A program made the position numbers and the translations under genes. Under the pieces are notes generated by a model that saw only the letters and a list, made by a program, of their open reading frames with translations, searched no databases and was not told where the DNA came from. A stretch of DNA of 8,803 nucleotides from SZUA-584 sp050943225 (lineage in GTDB: Bacteria > Bacillota > Clostridia > Christensenellales > SZUA-584): positions 1 through 8,803 of the forward strand of contig JBMNOT010000082.1 in the NCBI GenBank assembly GCA_050943225.1, given 5' to 3'. Below, piece after piece: positions 1-6,497 of the stretch. Position 1 is the first letter of the stretch. Each line of letters starts with the position of its first letter.

Positions 1-1442
1 CGCTGTTTGGGCTCCGGTGACGGCATGGACCGCGTCAGGGTAAACGTGAACGTTGTGCCCTTGCCCTCCTCCGACTGCAGGCCTATGGTCTCGCCGTGCT
101 GTGCGATGATGCGCTTGACGATGGACAGGCCAATGCCGGTACCCGGCGTCCCCTGGCTGTGTGATTTGTCCACCTTGAAGAAGCGCTCAAACACATAAGG
201 CTGGTCTTCCGCCGGGATGCCGACGCCGGTGTCCGCGATGTTCACGTGCACCTTGTGCTCGGTGCAGAACGTCCATACCTTAATCTGCCCGCCCTCGCCG
301 GTGAACTTGACGGCATTGTCAATCAGGTTGGTGATAACCTGCGAGATGCGGTCTTCGTCCGCCCAGACGTTGATTTTCTCCTCGCACAGGTCCACACTGA
401 CGTCGATGTGTTTCTCTTCGATGTGCTGTTCAAACATCAGCAGGCAGCGCCTGAGCAGCTCGTTGATGTCGAACTCGCTGTACACCATCGGGAACTTGCC
501 GGACTCGATTTTGGCGAGGTTCAGCAGGTCTGAGATCAGAATGCTCATGCGCTTGGTCTCCGCCAGCACGATTTCTAAGTATTTTTCGCGGTCCTCAGGC
601 TCGATCGTGCCGTCCAGCATGCCCTGAATAAAGCCCTGCACCGACGCCAAAGGCGTACGCAGCTCGTGCGAGACGTTGGCAATAAACGTGTTCCGAAGGC
701 TGTCCTGCAGCTTGAGTTCCTCCGCCATCCGGTTGAATGCCACCGCCAGTTCGCCGATCTCGTCCCGCGTTGTGGGCTTCACGCGCCAGTCGTAATTGCC
801 GCGCGCCAGTTCCATCGCTCCGAATGAGATGTCGTGAATGGGTTTGACGATATGGCGGGACAGCACGAACACCAGCGCAGTCGCAACTGCCGTGGTGAGC
901 GCCAGCGGTAAAAACACCTGCCCGAACAGCGCGTTTATCCCCAAATCCTTCATCTCTTTGTGCACAATGATCGCGCCAACGTAATTGTTGTCCACCCTCA
1001 GCGGAACCGCCACCGTCACCACCGACCCCTTGAACATCCGGCTGTTGTCCGACGTTTGCCGAAACGAGTAGCCCTTTCTCGTGTAGTTGAGAATTTCCAA
1101 CGTACCCTCATACGATAGACCCTCGTCCATGATGCTCTTTTGTTCCGGGTCGGCGATCATGTATATCTGCTGCAGCTTGCTGCTGACCAGCCAGATAACA
1201 GTATCCTCGCTTGCCGCCTTGTCGCAAAGCCGCTGACGAAAATCGTCGTTGCTCAGACGCGCATAGTAATTATCCGTGGCCCAGGCGCTAATTTCCTGCG
1301 CTCCGGCGATCATCCTGTCCATCTGCTTTTCCAGGTACTGGTTTTTGAGCATCTCAAAGAATATACCGCCCACCAGCGTAAACGATACCACAATAATCAA
1401 TATGTAGACGGACAGCATCCGGGCGAACAACGATTTCCCCAT
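1..1442 (-). CDS. Sensor histidine kinase, PhoR/BaeS-like (3' end beyond the window)
   Basis: Membrane sensor kinase of a two-component system; it would autophosphorylate on histidine and pass the phosphate to the response regulator encoded just upstream. The reading frame is open from the ATG at 1442 to the window edge, giving 480 visible codons. Domains: TM helix at about residues 10-29, an extracytoplasmic sensor of about 140 residues (30-170), TM helix 173-195, HAMP 195-247, HisKA with the phosphoacceptor H259 in NVSHELRTPL, and a HATPase domain with N-box (N372, N376), G1 (DTGVGIP, D404), F-box (FERFFK) and G2 (GTGIGL, 434-439). The sensor segment ends in VTVAVPLRVDNNYVGAIIV, which resembles the last strands of a Cache/PAS-like fold. 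HAMP joins HisKA directly, so there is no cytoplasmic PAS domain, unlike WalK or full-length PhoR. The KGTTFTFTL strand that closes such domains is present, so only a few residues should be missing. The start lies 3 bp after the regulator stop codon, implying translational coupling. The family is certain; the ligand is unknown. Confidence 0.95.
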   Translation of the reverse strand, partial: MGKSLFARMLSVYILIIVVSFTLVGGIFFEMLKNQYLEKQMDRMIAGAQEISAWATDNYYARLSNDDFRQRLCDKAASEDTVIWLVSSKLQQIYMIADPEQKSIMDEGLSYEGTLEILNYTRKGYSFRQTSDNSRMFKGSVVTVAVPLRVDNNYVGAIIVHKEMKDLGINALFGQVFLPLALTTAVATALVFVLSRHIVKPIHDISFGAMELARGNYDWRVKPTTRDEIGELAVAFNRMAEELKLQDSLRNTFIANVSHELRTPLASVQGFIQGMLDGTIEPEDREKYLEIVLAETKRMSILISDLLNLAKIESGKFPMVYSEFDINELLRRCLLMFEQHIEEKHIDVSVDLCEEKINVWADEDRISQVITNLIDNAVKFTGEGGQIKVWTFCTEHKVHVNIADTGVGIPAEDQPYVFERFFKVDKSHSQGTPGTGIGLSIVKRIIAQHGETIGLQSEEGKGTTFTFTLTRSMPSPEPKQ

Positions 1443-1445
1443 GCT

Positions 1446-2126
1446 CTACCTGACCTCGAACTTATAACCCACGCCCCAGACGGTTTTGATCTCCCAGTTC
1501 GGCCCCTGGTCGTACAGCTTCTTGCGCAGGCGCTTGATGTGCACGTCCACCGTACGCGAATCCCCGAAGAACTCGAAATCCCATACGTGCTGCAGCAGCT
1601 GCTCGCGCGTAAACACTTTGTTGGGATGCGACGCCAGGAAGAACAGCAGCTCGATCTCCTTAGGCGGCATCTCCACGATCTCGCCCTTATACGTCACGGT
1701 GTAGTTGGATATGTCGATCATCAGATCGTCGTATTTGATCTGACGGTTTTCCTCCTCCTGCATGTTGGCGCGGCGCATCACCGCCTTGACCCGCGCAATG
1801 AACTCCTTGGGGTCAAAGGGCTTGACGATATAGTCGTCCGCACCCAGCTCCAGCCCCAGCACCTTGTCAATAGTCTCGCCCTTGGCTGTCAGCATAATGA
1901 CCGGCACAACGCTAGACTTGCGTATCTCCTTTAAGACCTCCCAGCCGTCCTTGCGAGGCATCATGATGTCCAACACCACCAGCGACGGCGTGCTGCGCTC
2001 AAACGCCTCGATGCCCGCCTGGCCGTCGTAAGCCAAAGTCACCTTGTAGCCTTCCTTCTGCAGGTACAGCTTGATGACCTCGCAAATATTTTTATCGTCG
2101 TCTACGATCAGTATTTCCTTGGGCAT
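1446..2126 (-). CDS. OmpR/PhoB-family response regulator
   Basis: Cytoplasmic transcription factor of 226 residues, the usual length for the family. The receiver domain (about 1-120) has the acidic pocket D9-D11, the phosphoacceptor D53 in VVLDIMMP, the switch residue T80 in IMLTAKG, and K102 in the IVKPFDP motif. The C-terminal winged helix-turn-helix (about 128-226) carries PPKEIELLFFLASHPN, TREQLLQHVW and the recognition-helix segment RTVDVHIKRLRKKL, and ends in the winged hairpin TVWGVGYKF. The most similar characterised groups are PhoP/PhoB, WalR and ResD. The start ATG is preceded by GAGGTG about 7 nt upstream. It is the first gene of a two-gene operon with the histidine kinase and has its own promoter in the 110-bp gap after the DUF523 gene. 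Nearby 11-bp-spaced direct repeats look like binding sites for this type of regulator, so autoregulation is plausible. The family is certain; its regulon is not known from the sequence. Confidence 0.96.
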   Translation of the reverse strand: MPKEILIVDDDKNICEVIKLYLQKEGYKVTLAYDGQAGIEAFERSTPSLVVLDIMMPRKDGWEVLKEIRKSSVVPVIMLTAKGETIDKVLGLELGADDYIVKPFDPKEFIARVKAVMRRANMQEEENRQIKYDDLMIDISNYTVTYKGEIVEMPPKEIELLFFLASHPNKVFTREQLLQHVWDFEFFGDSRTVDVHIKRLRKKLYDQGPNWEIKTVWGVGYKFEVR

Positions 2127-2167
2127 TTAAGTCACCTCGTCATATGGGTGTTTTTGTTTATAACTGC

Positions 2168-2196
2168 ATTATAGCCCACCAGGTGTCATCATACAA
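2168..2196 (-). promoter_or_regulatory. Predicted sigma-A promoter of the response regulator/kinase operon
   Basis: On the minus strand a perfect -10 box TATAAT (2173 down to 2168) is preceded, after exactly 17 bp, by TTGTAT (2196 down to 2191), which matches the TTGACA consensus at only three of six positions. A weak -35 with a perfect -10 fits a promoter that depends on an activator. Transcription would begin near 2161, leaving a leader of about 35 nt before the ATG at 2126. The -35 box lies inside one arm of the inverted repeat at 2190-2211. Confidence 0.6.
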
Positions 2197-2211
2197 ATAC
2201 GCGTTTGTATG
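2190..2211. repeat. Perfect inverted repeat over the -35 box, candidate operator
   Basis: The arms CATACAAA (2190-2197) and TTTGTATG (2204-2211) are perfect 8-bp complements with a 6-bp spacer TACGCG. One arm contains the -35 box of the response-regulator promoter, so a dimer bound here would compete with RNA polymerase or be positioned beside it. No U-tract follows the potential hairpin on either strand, so it is not a typical terminator for the upstream mutS2-DUF523 transcript. Which protein binds is unknown. Confidence 0.5.
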
Positions 2212-2213
2212 TG

Positions 2214-2241
2214 TTCACTGAATATTCATAATTCTTTCATA
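2214..2241. promoter_or_regulatory. Tandem TTCA direct repeats at 11-bp spacing, candidate response-regulator box
   Basis: On the plus strand the hexamers TTCACT (2214), TTCATA (2225) and TTCATA (2236) recur every 11 bp, with 5-bp spacers. PhoB and Bacillus PhoP bind direct repeats with this 11-bp period (TTNACA-like hexamers for PhoP). The repeats lie upstream of the -35 box of the response-regulator promoter, where an activator would be expected. The last repeat overlaps the stop codon of the DUF523 gene. That the adjacent regulator binds here is an inference; the repeats read on the strand opposite to the operon. Confidence 0.4.
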
Positions 2242-2671
2242 CTTCAATCACTTCAATGCCGTTCCTTTTCAGCAGCGCTGTTGTGACTCCATCGCCGCTG
2301 CGCAGCGTACCGGTAAACGTGCCGTCATAAACGCGGCCGCAGCCGCACGACGGGCTTTTGGCCTTGAGGTACGCCCGCTGTGCGCCGCAGCGCTTCGCAA
2401 TCTCCAGCGTGGCCTGCGCCCCGCGCAAAAACTCTGCCGTCCTGTCTTCGCCGTCCTCAGAGAGCACGCAAGCGCGCCCGTCCAGCACGTCCGCACCGTC
2501 GCCGCCCGATATTTCGGATGGGCAGCGCGGCGCCGGCAGACCAGCCAGGCACTCCGGGCAGACCAGCTTGATCAGCCCTTTTTTGTGCATTTCCACGATA
2601 CGGTCGTTCGGCCGTGCTTCGCCGTCATAGCGGCATTTTACGCCCGCTAGGCATGCGCTCGCGATATCCAT
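2237..2671 (-). CDS. DUF523 family protein, TudS-like (putative thiouracil desulfidase-related Fe-S protein)
   Basis: Small cytoplasmic protein of 144 residues from the ATG at 2671. It has the DUF523 hallmarks: an N-terminal SACLAGVKCRYDG segment (residues 5-17), VCPECLAGLPAPRCPSEI (37-54), and AKSPSCGCGRVYDGTFTG (104-121). Characterised relatives (TudS) hold a [4Fe-4S] cluster on three conserved cysteines and remove sulfur from 2-thiouracil; the likely ligands here are C7, C38 or C41, and C109. There are nine cysteines in total, more than a single three-cysteine cluster needs. An upstream in-frame ATG at 2713 overlaps the mutS2 stop as TAATG and would add 14 residues (total 158). I prefer 2671 because family members begin just before the SACL motif and because a G-rich segment precedes it; the coupled start at 2713 cannot be excluded. 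The gene directly follows mutS2 and is probably co-transcribed with it. Family assignment is strong; the desulfidase role is inferred from homology. Confidence 0.88.
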   Translation of the reverse strand: MDIASACLAGVKCRYDGEARPNDRIVEMHKKGLIKLVCPECLAGLPAPRCPSEISGGDGADVLDGRACVLSEDGEDRTAEFLRGAQATLEIAKRCGAQRAYLKAKSPSCGCGRVYDGTFTGTLRSGDGVTTALLKRNGIEVIEV

Positions 2672-2712
2672 ATGCTTCGTTCCGCCCCCCCACAAACTAT
2701 TGGATAAATACA

Positions 2713-5040
2713 TTACTTGATCGTAATCACCGTCACGCCGTCTTCGCCTTCGCCAAACTGGCCGGGCCGGAACGTTTTCACATGCGCGTGGGTGCGCAGA
2801 TAATCCCGCAGCCCAGCGCGCAGTACGCCGGTGCCCTTGCCATGGATAATAACAACCTCATTAAGCCCAGCCAGAAATGCCGCGTCCAGGTAGCTGTCGG
2901 TTTCAAGAATAGCCTCGTCCAGCGTGCGGCCTCTCACGTCCAGCGACATGCCGGGCGATACCGTTGCCCGCGAGACGCGGCCCAGCTTTCTGACTTTCTT
3001 TTCCTCTTTTGCCGGGGTCACTTCGGAAAGCGGCAGCGTCAGCTTGATCGCGCCGGCTTGCACGTATACGCTGCCGTCGCGCGGCTCCTTGAGCACCGTC
3101 GCCGTGACGCCGGTGGTCAGAATCTTCACCGTATCGCCCACGCTGAGGTCCTCCGGACGGGTGCCGCTGTTCACAGAAGGCTTTGTGCGCAGTGCAGCCG
3201 ATACCTGTTCGACCTTATTGTTCAGCGCACGGCGGGCCGCGTTGATCTCTTCCTGCCGCCCTTGCGCCGCCTTGAGTTCCGCGATTATCCGTTCCGCTTC
3301 GTCGCGCGCATCCTTCAATATCTCCAGCACCTTTTCGTTGGCGCGTTCCACCAGCTTTTGCGCTTTCTCCTGCGCTTTCTTTAGCTCGAGACCGCTCTTG
3401 TCGCGGATTGACTGCGCAGTACGGCGGTCCATTTCAGCCTGCTGCGCTTTTTTCTCCGCCAGCTCCTGCCGCCGCTGCGCCTCGCCGATCAGCTCTTCAA
3501 ATTTGACAGCCTCTTCCGACATATGCTGGCGAGCGCGCTCGATGATGGACCCATCCAGCCCCAGCTTCCTGGATATCTCAAAAGCGTTGGATACGCCAGG
3601 CACGCCCATAATCAGCTCGTACGTGGGGCTCAGCGTCTTGAGCGAAAACGCCATGCACGCGTTCTGATAACTGCGGCTCGCCATCGCAAACGCCTTGATC
3701 TCGCTGTAATGAGTGGTTGCAAGAACAATGCACCGCCGCTGCTCCAGCGTCTCCAGTATCGCCATGGCCAGCGCCGCGCCTTCCGCAGGGTCGGTACCCG
3801 CTCCCAGCTCGTCCAGCAATACCAGCGATCTCTCGTTTGCCGCTTTCACGATGCGCGCAATGTTGGACATGTGAGACGAAAACGTGCTGAGGCTCTGCTC
3901 AATGCTCTGCTCGTCGCCGATGTCCGCGTATACCGCCGAAAACACGGGCAGCACCGTACCGCCCAAAGCGGGTATTAACAGCCCGCTCTGCGCCATCAGC
4001 GCCAGGAGACCGACCAGTTTGAGCGTCACCGTCTTGCCGCCGGTATTTGGGCCGGTGATAATAAGACCGGAATATCCGTCGTCGATGGCGAGCGACACCG
4101 GCACCACCTTATTGGGATCGATCAGCGGATGCCGGCCGTTTTTGATGATCACCCGGCGCTCGTCCGTGATATCGGGCGGGGACGCCTTCATCTCGGACGC
4201 CAGCGCCGCCTTGGCAAATATCACGTCCAGCGCGGTCAGCGCCTCCAAGTCCTCGGCAAGCTCCGATTGGATTTCCCGGCAGCGGTTGGAAAACATGCGC
4301 AGTATGCGGCTAACCTCCGCCGCTTCGGCAAGTTCCAGCTCGCGCAGGCGGTTGTTGGCCTCCACCACTTCCATCGGCTCAATAAACACTGTCTGGCCGC
4401 TGGCGGACTGGTCGTGCACCAGACCGCGGACGTGTCGCTTATGCTCCTGCTTGACGGGTACCACATACCGGCCGCCGCGCATTGTCACAATGGCGTCCTG
4501 AAGGTATTCTTTGAGGTGCGGCGAACGGATGATGCTGCTGAGTTTTTCGCGGATACCTTCGTTTTCCCGGATGATGCTGCGCCGGATGCGCTGCAGTTCG
4601 GGCGACGCGTTGTCCGCAAGCGCGTTTTCATTCAGTATGGCGCTGTCCAGCTCGGTCATCAGCCGCTCGTCATACTGCAGCCGGCTTGCATAATTCCACA
4701 GCAGCTGCGCGCCGCTGTCTTTGAGCCCATTACGCGCGCGTTTGGCGGCCTTCATCACGCCCAGCACGCGCAGCAGTTCGCCGCATCCGAGGTCTGCCCC
4801 CGCCTTCAGCCGCGCCAGTTCGGCTGAGATGTCCGAGAACCCGCACATGGGAAAGGATGCTGCGCGCATCATCACACTTTCCGCTTCCAGCGTTTCAGCC
4901 TGCAGCCGCTTTACCGCCGCCATGCTCGTTTTGGGCGCCAGCGACAGCGTCGCGGCCCTGCCGGGATCAGACAGCGTCTTGTCAGCCAGCCGTTCGCGTA
5001 TCTTATCAAATTCCAGCTTTTTCAGTACCTTTGTGTCCAT
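2713..5040 (-). CDS. mutS2: Endonuclease/ribosome-collision ATPase MutS2
   Basis: Full-length MutS2 of 775 residues, typical for the family. It lacks the mismatch-recognition domains of MutS1. The N-terminal core and clamp helices (about 1-290) are followed by an ABC-type ATPase with Walker A GPNTGGKT (330-337), signature region STFSSHM (385-391), Walker B LVLLDELGAGTDP (406-418) and the H-loop histidine in ATTHYSE (H444). A long charged coiled coil (about 505-605) leads to a KOW-like beta segment (about 630-675) and a C-terminal Smr domain (about 698-775) with LDVRG (700-704) and HGKG (733-736). Family members suppress homologous recombination through Smr nuclease activity, and in Bacillus MutS2 acts on collided ribosomes; which role dominates here cannot be read from sequence. 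The ATG at 5040 has AAAAGGA about 7 nt upstream. The stop codon overlaps a downstream ATG as TAATG. It is transcribed divergently from the J-domain gene. Confidence 0.97.
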   Translation of the reverse strand: MDTKVLKKLEFDKIRERLADKTLSDPGRAATLSLAPKTSMAAVKRLQAETLEAESVMMRAASFPMCGFSDISAELARLKAGADLGCGELLRVLGVMKAAKRARNGLKDSGAQLLWNYASRLQYDERLMTELDSAILNENALADNASPELQRIRRSIIRENEGIREKLSSIIRSPHLKEYLQDAIVTMRGGRYVVPVKQEHKRHVRGLVHDQSASGQTVFIEPMEVVEANNRLRELELAEAAEVSRILRMFSNRCREIQSELAEDLEALTALDVIFAKAALASEMKASPPDITDERRVIIKNGRHPLIDPNKVVPVSLAIDDGYSGLIITGPNTGGKTVTLKLVGLLALMAQSGLLIPALGGTVLPVFSAVYADIGDEQSIEQSLSTFSSHMSNIARIVKAANERSLVLLDELGAGTDPAEGAALAMAILETLEQRRCIVLATTHYSEIKAFAMASRSYQNACMAFSLKTLSPTYELIMGVPGVSNAFEISRKLGLDGSIIERARQHMSEEAVKFEELIGEAQRRQELAEKKAQQAEMDRRTAQSIRDKSGLELKKAQEKAQKLVERANEKVLEILKDARDEAERIIAELKAAQGRQEEINAARRALNNKVEQVSAALRTKPSVNSGTRPEDLSVGDTVKILTTGVTATVLKEPRDGSVYVQAGAIKLTLPLSEVTPAKEEKKVRKLGRVSRATVSPGMSLDVRGRTLDEAILETDSYLDAAFLAGLNEVVIIHGKGTGVLRAGLRDYLRTHAHVKTFRPGQFGEGEDGVTVITIK

Positions 5041-5136
5041 GTTGTCATCCTTTTCGGCTTTGCTTCCTTATGATACCACTATTGCTTTCATAATAAAAGA
5101 TTTCGCTCCGTCGCGATCTGCCGGTTACCGTGCTGA

Positions 5137-5165
5137 TTGGCGCGCTAATACTGTTGTTATATAAT
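5137..5165 (+). promoter_or_regulatory. Predicted sigma-A promoter of the J-domain/GGDEF-like gene
   Basis: TTGGCG (5137-5142, four of six matches to TTGACA) is separated by exactly 17 bp from a perfect TATAAT (5160-5165). The start point would be near 5172, giving a leader of about 60 nt before the ATG at 5231. It lies in the 190-bp divergent gap; the mutS2 promoter should lie in the 5045-5100 part of the same gap, where a TATCAT (5075 down to 5070, minus strand) is the best -10 candidate but no convincing -35 box is visible. Confidence 0.65.
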
Positions 5166-5230
5166 ACCGATAGAATATAGTATCAGATCACACTGGCGGC
5201 CTTATTGGCGTATAACGGAAAGGCTTTTTC

Positions 5231-6430
5231 ATGAACGAACCACAGCAGGACTTTTTGGACTATTATATGATACTTCAGGTGCATCCCAGCGCGGAGCCGG
5301 AGATCATCAAGAGCGCATATCGGCGTCTGGCGCAGATGTACCACCCGGATGTGTGCAAAGACCCGGAATCCCAAAAGAAAATGCAGCTCATCAACGAGGC
5401 CTATGCCGTCATTTCCGACGCGGCTCGGCGCAGGGCGTATCACCGCGTCTGGTTGATGAACCAGCGCAAAAGCAATCCAAAGACGGGTGCCGAGCCGCCT
5501 GAGAGTGAATCGCGCCAGGTGTTAGACGAATACTTCCGCTGCCTGCTGCAGGAGAACTGGGCCATGGCATACCGAAAACTGTCCGCCAAGGACCGGAGCC
5601 TGATACCTTTGACCGACTTCTGCGAGTGGAAGGAAGCGGTCAAGGCGCTCTATCAGATGGGCGCATATGTCATCAAGTTTTTCCGCTCCTACGAGCACTG
5701 CGTGGTGGACGACGACGAATACGAGCGCGTGGACGCATATTCCGTCATCGTGACAGACCGCGATAACCGCACCGGCCGGGTCAGCGAGGAAGCGTATACG
5801 AAATACGTCGTGTGGGAACAGAATACCTGGCGCGTGCGGCTGGGCTATCAGCAGCTCAGGCCCATTATCTACAAGCTGCGGTATCTCGCGACGCAGGCGC
5901 CGGAAATAGACGCCAACCGACTTTATACCGATGCCCTGCTGAAGCAGGACAGGCTGACCGGCTTTTTAAGCCGCTACGGCCTGCTGGAGCGCATAGATCA
6001 GGAAATCGCCCGCGCGAAACGGTTCCGCAATGTCTTTACGCTGACAGTGCTCACCATCCGGCCTTTGGGCAGCCAGCCCGGCGTCAACGTTTCCGATTAC
6101 CAGTCCATGTGTCTGGCGGACGCCGCAGCGCAGCTGAAAAAGACGGTGCGCACCGTGGACATTGCGGCGCGGTTTTCCGAGCAGCGCTTGGCCGTGCTAA
6201 TGGTGCAGACGGGTGCGCAGGCGGCCAACAGAGCGCTGGTGCGTTTTCTACTGCAGATCAAGCCGAGCGAGGGCCTTGCGTACCGGGTGAGCGGCAGCAT
6301 CACCGCCTATCAGGGCGAATCCGCGGAGGATTTGATGCTGCGCGCGGAGCACGACGCCCGCACGCAGGTGGTGGTCGGTAAGAACAACGTCCGCAAATAC
6401 CACTTCTCGCTGGACGACCAGCAGGTATAA
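5231..6430 (+). CDS. J-domain protein with NTF2-like middle domain and degenerate GGDEF domain
   Basis: A 399-residue protein with no signal peptide or membrane helix, so probably cytoplasmic. Residues 5-71 form a J-domain (DYYMILQVHPSAEPEIIKSAY, then the Hsp70-stimulating HPD at 38-40 in MYHPDV, then INEAYAVISDAARRRAY). There is no Gly/Phe region or zinc finger, so it is not canonical DnaJ. Residues about 95-210 look like an NTF2/SnoaL-type fold: a helical start (YFRCLLQENWAMAYRKLSAKD), then strands ending in KYVVWEQNTWRVRLGY. Residues about 236-392 resemble a diguanylate cyclase GGDEF domain: it begins KQDRLTGFLSRYGLLERI and keeps the late helix pattern SAEDLMLRAEHDARTQV. The catalytic GG(D/E)EF is replaced by SEQRL (316-320), and the early metal-binding aspartate region reads TLTVLTI, so cyclase activity is unlikely. 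RxxD (R307, D310) is kept at the normal distance upstream, as in a c-di-GMP I-site. The start has GGAAAGG 7 nt upstream. The J-domain is certain, the GGDEF relationship fairly sure, the NTF2 call tentative; function unknown. Confidence 0.9.
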   Translation: MNEPQQDFLDYYMILQVHPSAEPEIIKSAYRRLAQMYHPDVCKDPESQKKMQLINEAYAVISDAARRRAYHRVWLMNQRKSNPKTGAEPPESESRQVLDEYFRCLLQENWAMAYRKLSAKDRSLIPLTDFCEWKEAVKALYQMGAYVIKFFRSYEHCVVDDDEYERVDAYSVIVTDRDNRTGRVSEEAYTKYVVWEQNTWRVRLGYQQLRPIIYKLRYLATQAPEIDANRLYTDALLKQDRLTGFLSRYGLLERIDQEIARAKRFRNVFTLTVLTIRPLGSQPGVNVSDYQSMCLADAAAQLKKTVRTVDIAARFSEQRLAVLMVQTGAQAANRALVRFLLQIKPSEGLAYRVSGSITAYQGESAEDLMLRAEHDARTQVVVGKNNVRKYHFSLDDQQV

Positions 6431-6447
6431 AAGTATTGTGAGAATGC

Positions 6448-6480
6448 AACAGGGTTCCGGCAACAAACCGGAACCCTGTT
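6448..6480 (+). terminator. Hairpin terminator between convergent genes
   Basis: A perfect 13-bp stem (AACAGGGTTCCGG at 6448-6460 and CCGGAACCCTGTT at 6468-6480) encloses a 7-nt loop CAACAAA. On the plus strand it is followed by TATTAATG, giving with the stem end a short T-rich run, so it best serves the J-domain gene that ends at 6430. It also lies just downstream of the hppA stop codon and may halt that transcript, though the U-run on that side is poor. Confidence 0.82.
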
Positions 6481-6497
6481 TATTAATGCATATTGGT

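Noticed and set aside
1140..1934. 264-codon open frame on the plus strand across the kinase and regulator genes
   Set aside because: It lies antisense to two clear, well-conserved genes, its product is rich in His, Leu, Gln and Arg as expected from the reverse complement of GC-rich coding DNA, and it matches no family I recognise.
2190..2211. Inverted repeat considered as a terminator for mutS2-DUF523
   Set aside because: No T-run follows the stem on the minus strand and the stem is AT-rich; its overlap with a -35 box fits an operator better.
2614..4827. Several plus-strand open frames of 150-256 codons opposite mutS2
   Set aside because: All lie inside the full-length mutS2 gene, have low-complexity Ser/Arg- or His/Arg-rich products and no ribosome binding sites or family motifs; they are antisense shadows.
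5231..5443. The J-domain gene as canonical dnaJ
   Set aside because: It has no Gly/Phe-rich region, no CxxCxGxG zinc-finger repeats and an unrelated C-terminal half, so only the J-domain is shared.
5812..6381. 189-codon open frame in another frame of the J-domain gene
   Set aside because: Ala/Gly/Arg-rich product in a shifted frame of a convincing gene; overlaps it completely and has no recognisable domain.
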